Shown one piece after another: positions 62,796 to 64,000 of a DNA stretch of 64,000 nt. The first letter of the stretch is position 1. The number at the start of each line of letters is the position of its first letter. The position numbers were made by a program, and so were the translations under genes. The DNA is taken from the NCBI RefSeq assembly GCF_037975245.1, contig NC_092576.1, positions 25,495,611-25,559,610 on the forward strand, read 5' to 3'. Origin of the DNA: Apostichopus japonicus (lineage: Eukaryota > Echinodermata > Holothuroidea > Aspidochirotida > Stichopodidae). The notes under the pieces were generated by a model. The model saw nothing but the letters and a program-made list of their open reading frames with translations. It was not told the origin of the DNA and searched no databases.

Positions 62796-64000
62796 GTAAG
62801 TCAGTAACTGTGGCACGCCGTTCGTTAATTTGAGCAACATGTGTTATTGGTAAAGTAACAGCAACATTATAAAGCATGTGCTTTCATCGTTAAACCACAT
62901 CTTAGGCAATTTATGTAAAGAACAGTACCATTATACCGTAAACTTAGAATTAACTATTTGTCGTAGAATAACGGTTGAATGCAGTTTTTAATTGCAGAAC
63001 GTTATCACGGAATAACTGTTTTAACGATAAATATAATGATTTTACATCTATTACAAAGCCTTACTCTTAATGTACAATTACAATAACTGTTTTCTTTACA
63101 ATTGACATACACTGGGACAATGTCCAGTTTTCTTAGTGAAGGTGTTACTGTTACATCAATGTTGTGGATTCTATCACCCAAGGGTAATGTGATTTCATTA
63201 CTAAATTATACATACAATGTGTCACATTAACATGTAAGTCGCTATAATTATTGAAAAATATTAGAAGTCCAACAACATGAATTCGCGGTTTGCATGTACT
63301 AAATATTTAAAAAAATAGCTTTTTTTCCACAAACTGTTGTTATATTACGCATTAACGTTGTTGTTCTACCGTTACTACATTTGTTTTAACAGTTTAATAT
63401 TTGGCTACGCGCTAGATTAACTATGTAGAAAATAACGATAATGCCTAGCACTTATTCTTGCAATGTGTTTAATTGCATTTGATTGCCATTAGGGCATATA
63501 AATGTGTATGTATCGACACTTGGTTTGGCCTCATATTGCAAGGAAACTGTAATAACACTGTCATACTTACGTTCGCTCCTCTGACCATAACCCAGTTACA
63601 TACATATTGAGGTTAGTAATCAAACAGTTTGCGTCAGTACATGTTTTATTATTGGATTCGAACCTCCGAGAAACGACGTAATGTTCTTAATTTTGTTAAA
63701 TTATCAATCGGATGTCACATTTAAAAAAAAAAATCAACTGCACTGTTTCATTTAGTAACTCTATTAAGAGATTAACTTTTTACAAATATTAATCTGCTTC
63801 TAGTAGCCTTGACTATTCGCTATGTTGCCACTTGCTGAAGGTAGCAAAGCGACCTGAAACATTCTATACGCGATCTCAGAACAGTAGCGGCTTTAACAAC
63901 ACCACTTTCGAACTTTAACGGTTTTCGTCTGAAAAAAAAGTATATGCTTGTGTGTCTTATTCGACAGAGGGCAGTATATTTCAATCGTAATTTTGTATCT
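62796..64000. other. Right edge, no gene recognised
   Basis: AT-rich, no exon with convincing splice sites found. If the exon at 62676 belongs to a gene, it continues beyond the window. Confidence 0.5.

Overview
The window is eukaryotic and almost entirely non-coding. It has AT-rich introns and intergenic DNA, GT-AG splice sites, (TA)n and (CA)n microsatellites, tRNA-derived SINEs, a CR1/jockey-type LINE, a Ty3/Gypsy retroelement, PIF/Harbinger and hAT-like DNA elements, and one multi-exon innate-immune receptor gene. The immune gene joins a death-effector domain to a NACHT NTPase. That pairing and the repeat families fit a marine invertebrate deuterostome, most likely an echinoderm, possibly a sea cucumber. 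The organism is an inference, not something the sequence proves.

Region by region. 1-7 kb: a decayed Ty3/Gypsy element on the minus strand (gag, protease, reverse transcriptase, RNase H, integrase), broken by hAT-like non-autonomous insertions and an internal 243-bp tandem duplication. 7-8.7 kb: no gene, one weak SINE-like trace. 8.7-11.8 kb: a plus-strand LINE with endonuclease and reverse transcriptase, several frameshifts and stops, and a pentanucleotide 3' tail. 12.9-38.6 kb: a mosaic tandem segmental duplication. Unit 1 (12.88-29.70 kb) and unit 2 (29.70-38.60 kb) both begin at the same 27-bp minisatellite. Both carry the last two exons of an unidentified gene, broken in unit 1 and intact in unit 2. 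Unit 1 also holds a 4.8-kb segment missing from unit 2, including a PIF/Harbinger remnant, and a 2.53-kb inverted-repeat element rich in palindromic TTTACC/GGTAAA repeats. Its empty site is preserved in unit 2. 38.6-46 kb: gene-poor, with one 14-bp minisatellite.

46.06-62.28 kb: a plus-strand NLR-like gene. Six exons join in frame to give 2304 coding nt (767 residues): short N-terminus, DED, NACHT with intact Walker A and B motifs and a helical region, then a short C-terminus with no real leucine-rich-repeat array. Introns 1 and 2 hold two copies of one dispersed repeat rich in AGGTCA half-sites in DR4/DR5 spacing. The second copy ends about 45 nt before the NACHT exon. The intron between exons 4 and 5 holds a 17-bp-TIR MITE and then a compact inverted-repeat element with pol III-type A and B boxes whose B box is built into a complete type-I hammerhead ribozyme, in sense with the gene. 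The last intron contains a GATATC-rich array with a perfect 156-bp palindrome. Downstream, an exon homologous to the end of the NACHT exon (62.68-62.80 kb) shows that a second NLR copy or relic is nearby.

The most unusual signals are the hammerhead/pol III element inside an immune-receptor intron, the frame-consistent DED-NACHT gene, the palindromic TTTACC element with its empty site, and the long perfect palindrome.
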